35,295 nucleotides of DNA from contig JBEIJQ010000013.1 in assembly GCA_040380145.1 (NCBI GenBank), positions 1-35,295 on the forward strand. The letters run 5' to 3'. The position numbers and the translations under genes were made by a program. This stretch comes from JBEIJQ01 sp040380145. Lineage in GTDB: Bacteria; Bacteroidota; Bacteroidia; Chitinophagales; Saprospiraceae. Shown here one piece after another: positions 33,501 to 35,295 of the stretch (its first letter is position 1; the number at the start of each line of letters is the position of its first letter). The notes under the pieces are model-generated. The model had not been told where the DNA came from. It did not search any database and worked only from the letters and a program-made list of their open reading frames with translations.

Positions 33501-33712
33501 CCATCGCGGTGTTCTTCGACGGTGCGTTCCGGAATCCGTCGCCCGGCAGCAGTGAATGGACATGGTCGGGCATGGAAAAATTGAAAAATGACGGTTGCAC
33601 TGTCTTGGTTTCTTGGTCGCTGGACTGTTGGCGAAACCCCGAAGGGGAAGTCGGCCGCTTGGCAGCCGCCATCCTGCAGCACAGCAAAAAGGCCGTCGAA
33701 CCGGAAGCATAG
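30572..33712 (+). CDS. Degenerate SF1 helicase-Vsr-like nuclease protein
   Basis: A 1046-residue protein. Residues about 275-345 match the RecA1 core of large superfamily-1 helicases: Walker A GPDKSGKT (283-290, K289) followed by GSIVLASDSPAALDHIEKNL, the strand that reads like VLVVSEKxxALD in relatives. Residues 350-760 are a helical insertion. At about 848 the segment CFPIVLVATDLAQDVF recalls the helicase stretch before motif II, but the DEAS box is replaced by D866-I-E-E and motif III is not seen; motifs IV-VI have no room before the C-terminal domain. Residues about 935-1035 match the Vsr/MTES_1575-like nuclease domain (VPVDLLIVP with D965, AVFFDGAF with D983, VSWSLDCWRNPEGEVGRLAAAI with W1015), but the usual Glu two residues before D983 is F981. 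It is likely an ATP-binding, DNA-related protein without full helicase or nuclease activity. The ATG at 30572 was chosen; the earlier TTG at 30533 is weaker. Confidence 0.7.
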   Translation: MEHTNNNIPSNTGQDSSAQNGFAFDLCELETIDRKLPLEALKTLLDDRPLVLDLPLEGDRAELGLQVRRGLFAREDTRLALGFPLLAVTDTEIYPLFVWPVEGAREEAGKLVIEFSVRGPELCTAFAQWMADRHETDLQALANGQIEANGGDHKKSLFQLVGTLCDRLGLEGRGKKLQLGRLLPAPTPKSVQWSSVLSHWQSGGPVHKKIAKISLPEPERENALRPTALSESPEPTAEENAAPQAPVPAFPVWQFPVSPIALAPPQAELLEALQRSSAVLVEGPDKSGKTHALSAAAVQALLNGGSIVLASDSPAALDHIEKNLSDIGLADLLLVVRDADLDRQPLLDRLRELPNAVRKKSVYDEGHYKIKLRPARRSIEKLRSAHRALYAPVSEGLTWQEWTGLYLSAQSEEAHQLLSSKVTQKEFPHFRRDMEELCRLVSEQQRLLGALGTMHHPLGALDDDVVLKNTAEAGGKKVSAQLSALRSQLASALRRLLVATEDFAEYQRNGYLAYCDRFRRKSRRIRQDIQDYSDEYGAEFTDTGTLQQAKMAIFGGFSTRLGEIKLLREEVSRNFDELQEDFKKNRYFEHKFVSVKGKIHFDKIMEGLFEFEGSMNEWERNLPVLVREEIKRLNSQTIVADPVLKQQIASTSSEVLEAMGQLQRATFFRNPPQYRSDSNFFKAMREWMESRLVELDNCLYAMRDFQHYHAWRKHWLSLDDRSRQLVEALWSSKPESWSKAVESWCYHQLLAHKIDLELPANHTDWKGLFADIGALRQVLPERILHLANGRRDAALKALSGKSSSDHKKLVGPKNTVQLGNESLAAILAVSPATITECFPIVLVATDLAQDVFDGWPDRCVDAVLLDIEEPGSAHLDYLRRLGKQLAMACRPVKGRLTMAALAGGDGFETLNFSQGYLSDSSAAAQAGSDSPCRDQFVQQLSDRLSAFVDKKRIRRSTVFEGVPVDLLIVPAGKGLPTIAVFFDGAFRNPSPGSSEWTWSGMEKLKNDGCTVLVSWSLDCWRNPEGEVGRLAAAILQHSKKAVEPEA

Positions 33713-33731
33713 TCCGGACTCGACGGCCTTT
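33686..33731. terminator. Bidirectional terminator between the helicase-like gene and fabH
   Basis: Arms 33688-33699 and 33720-33731 form a 12-bp perfect stem, with a second 5-bp stem inside (33701-33705 with 33713-33717). On the minus strand it is followed by five T (33686-33690), so it ends fabH; in the plus direction the T tract is short. It overlaps the last codons and stop of the helicase-like gene. Confidence 0.8.
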
Positions 33732-33754
33732 GGGCGATTCCTACGCAGCGCTAC

Positions 33755-34813
33755 TTACCAGCGGATCAGCGCGGAGCCCCAGGTGAAACCGCTGCCGAAC
33801 GCGGCCAAGCACACAAGGTCGCCTTGCTTGATCTTGCCCGCTTCCCAGGCCTCACACAGGGCGATGGGCACGCTGGCCGCGGTGGTGTTGCCGTAGCGCT
33901 GGATGTTGTTGTGCACTTTTTCGTCGGGCAGGCCGAGGATTTTCTGCACGAATTGGCTGATGCGCAGATTGGCTTGGTGGGGAATGAACATGTCGATGTC
34001 GGCCGGGGTAAGCCCGGTGGCCTTCAAGGCTTCCATCACCACTTCCGGGAATTTCTGCACGGCGAACTTGAAAACGAACTGCCCGTCCATATAAGGGTAA
34101 ATGTTGGCGTTGTCCAACATCTTCTGTGTCAGGAAAAGTCCGCCGAATTCGGGCTCGCCCTCGTATTCTTCCATCAGCTCGGGCACGAAACGGGCGCCGT
34201 GGCAGCCCGGGTTGAGGTAAGCGAGCTTTTCTGCGAATTCCCCGTCCGAATGCAAGTGGGTGGTCAGGATCCCTTGGTCCGGATCATCGGTGGGCTGCAG
34301 CACCACGGCGCCGGCCCCGTCGCCGAAAATGACCGAAACATTGCGTCCGCGGGTGGTGAAGTCGAGGCCGCAAGAATGGAACTCGGAGCCCACCACGAGG
34401 ATGTTTTTGTACATGCCCGTGCGGATGAACTGGTCAGCCACCGACAGGGCATAAATGAATCCGGAGCACTGGTTGCGAATGTCCAACGCGCCGATTTGAC
34501 GCATTTTCATTTCGCGCTGAAGCAAAACACCGCACCCAGGGAAGTAATAGTCCGGGCTGAGGGTGGCAAAAATCACGAAGTCCACATCGTCTTTGGTGAT
34601 ACCCGCCCGTTCGAGGGCGATTTCGGCCGCTTTGATGCCGAGCGTGGTGGTCGTTTCCTCGTGTTTTTTAGCGTACCGGCGCTCCCGGATGCCGGTGCGC
34701 TCTTGGATCCACTCGTCGGTGGTATCCATGACTTTCATCAGGTCGTTGTTGGTGACCACCCGCTCGGGGACATAATAGCCGATCCCGGCGATTTTGCTTC
34801 TTTTGAGGCTCAT
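33755..34813 (-). CDS. fabH: 3-oxoacyl-[acyl-carrier-protein] synthase III (KAS III)
   Basis: A 352-residue thiolase-fold enzyme that condenses acyl-CoA with malonyl-ACP to start fatty acid synthesis. The Cys-His-Asn triad is complete: NQCSGF (C116), IPHQANLRI (H279) and RYGNTTAAS (N309). TTDEWIQERTGIRERR and SVIFGDGAGAVVL are family signatures, and GSGFTWGSALIRW is the standard C-terminus. It is longer than E. coli FabH (317) because of an insertion near 195-240 (LNPGCHGARFVPELMEEYEG), usual in Bacteroidota. The neighbours are not fatty acid genes. The start at 34813 (MSLKRSKIAGIGYY) was chosen because a -7 element lies at 34846-34853; the frame to 34948 runs through it. Confidence 0.95.
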   Translation of the reverse strand: MSLKRSKIAGIGYYVPERVVTNNDLMKVMDTTDEWIQERTGIRERRYAKKHEETTTTLGIKAAEIALERAGITKDDVDFVIFATLSPDYYFPGCGVLLQREMKMRQIGALDIRNQCSGFIYALSVADQFIRTGMYKNILVVGSEFHSCGLDFTTRGRNVSVIFGDGAGAVVLQPTDDPDQGILTTHLHSDGEFAEKLAYLNPGCHGARFVPELMEEYEGEPEFGGLFLTQKMLDNANIYPYMDGQFVFKFAVQKFPEVVMEALKATGLTPADIDMFIPHQANLRISQFVQKILGLPDEKVHNNIQRYGNTTAASVPIALCEAWEAGKIKQGDLVCLAAFGSGFTWGSALIRW

Positions 34814-34845
34814 AAAAAGTATTCGTTTTGGTTTGGTGTGTGCTG

Positions 34846-34853
34846 CAAAGATA
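34846..34853 (-). promoter_or_regulatory. -7 element for fabH
   Basis: Minus strand TATCTTTG, a full match to TAnnTTTG, with a leader of about 28 nt to the fabH start. Confidence 0.55.
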
Positions 34854-35295
34854 GGGGATGCGTACAAAACATCGAAACTGGGGGGGCGGTTCAGAAGATC
34901 TTTCCCTTCTTTCAGATGGTGTTTTTTACCTTTTTTCGATAAAAACAAGAGCAGGGTTCAACTTTCAAAAGCAACACTCCCCTATTGAGATAATAGGTTG
35001 AAAGCTACATTGGGAGTGAAGAACCCGAGCCTTTTTTATGGCGGTTGTTGAGTTCGTTGGCGATAAACCCAAAATTGTCATTGGGAAAAATTTCTAATGG
35101 CGGCCATTAAAGATTCTCGGTTGTAAAAAATTGAAATACAGTCTATAAAGAACGGTTGAGCTCCTCGAAAATCAAAGACCGACCTGTAAGGAATTCTTAC
35201 GGCCCAGCCGGCCTGCTAGAAAATCCCGAGAGCGGGTTTTGGTAGCGGGCCTGAGCGAAAACCTGTTGGATGTTTTGCGGAAAACGACGCTGATC
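34854..35295. other. AT-richer non-coding right end
   Basis: About 440 bases after the fabH promoter with no coding frame I can support, of lower GC than the rest of the window. It holds a cluster of interlocking inverted repeats (34954-35026, then six T at 35031-35036), a 7-bp palindrome TAATGGC-G-GCCATTA at 35095-35109, and a GTAAG/CTTAC hairpin at 35186-35200. Two minus-strand frames enter from the right edge and stop near 35170-35200, too short to assign. Confidence 0.45.

Noticed and set aside
35171..35295. Minus-strand frames entering from the right edge (about 30-40 codons)
   Set aside because: Too short and without recognisable sequence; a gene end cannot be told from chance.

Overview
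The window comes from a GC-rich member of the Bacteroidota. The support is: a secreted protein with a C-terminal type IX secretion sorting domain, many -7 promoter elements of the Bacteroidota form TAnnTTTG, no Shine-Dalgarno sites, and families largely confined to the phylum (DUF3822, DUF5689, a CarboxypepD-reg/TonB receptor, a PKD-type surface protein opening AGHIVGGEM). Placement in Saprospiria or a nearby lineage is inference. About 30 genes are supported, plus one tmRNA gene (ssrA). I see no rRNA, tRNA or CRISPR array.

Layout. 1-6.2 kb: the 5' part of a large surface protein (minus, cut by the window edge), an orphan cytochrome oxidase subunit III, a sterol-desaturase-type di-iron membrane enzyme, and a large AsmA-family envelope protein. 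The last two are divergent and share mirrored promoter modules. 6.4-9.1 kb: a plus-strand cluster of a one-domain asparaginase, a lipoprotein and tilS, facing an Lrp/AsnC regulator. 10-12.4 kb: a T9SS-sorted secreted protein, a lipoprotein of unknown function and an FSA-type transaldolase. 12.4-17 kb: a minus-strand operon SDR - dcd - sanA-like, then an M23 peptidase and an acyl-CoA thioesterase. 17-22 kb: a TonB-dependent receptor and a three-repeat DUF5689 lipoprotein, probably one operon. 22.2-23.7 kb: a DUF1573 lipoprotein and a glycosylasparaginase.

23.8-26 kb is the accessory spot. A truncated tyrosine-recombinase gene lies downstream of the 3' end of ssrA, with hairpins between them and an Rpn-type PD-(D/E)XK nuclease on the other side. 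This looks like the scar of an element that integrated at ssrA. 26-30.4 kb: a GT-C glycosyltransferase, rsmD (with an altered motif IV), DUF3822, a 4'-phosphopantetheinyl transferase and an SRPBCC protein, all minus strand. 30.6-33.7 kb: a stand-alone protein of 1046 residues that reads as a shrunken superfamily-1 helicase fused to a Vsr-like nuclease domain. Its Walker A is intact, but the DEAD-like motif, second RecA domain and nuclease acid look lost. It is the most unusual gene here. 33.8-34.8 kb: fabH. The last 480 bases are AT-richer, hold no gene I can support, and contain a pseudoknot-capable inverted-repeat cluster.

Most of the identifiable metabolism is ordinary housekeeping: lipid and acyl carrier functions (fabH, phosphopantetheinyl transferase, thioesterase, SDR, desaturase), envelope maintenance (AsmA, M23, SanA, TonB receptor), nucleotide and RNA modification (dcd, tilS, rsmD, ssrA).
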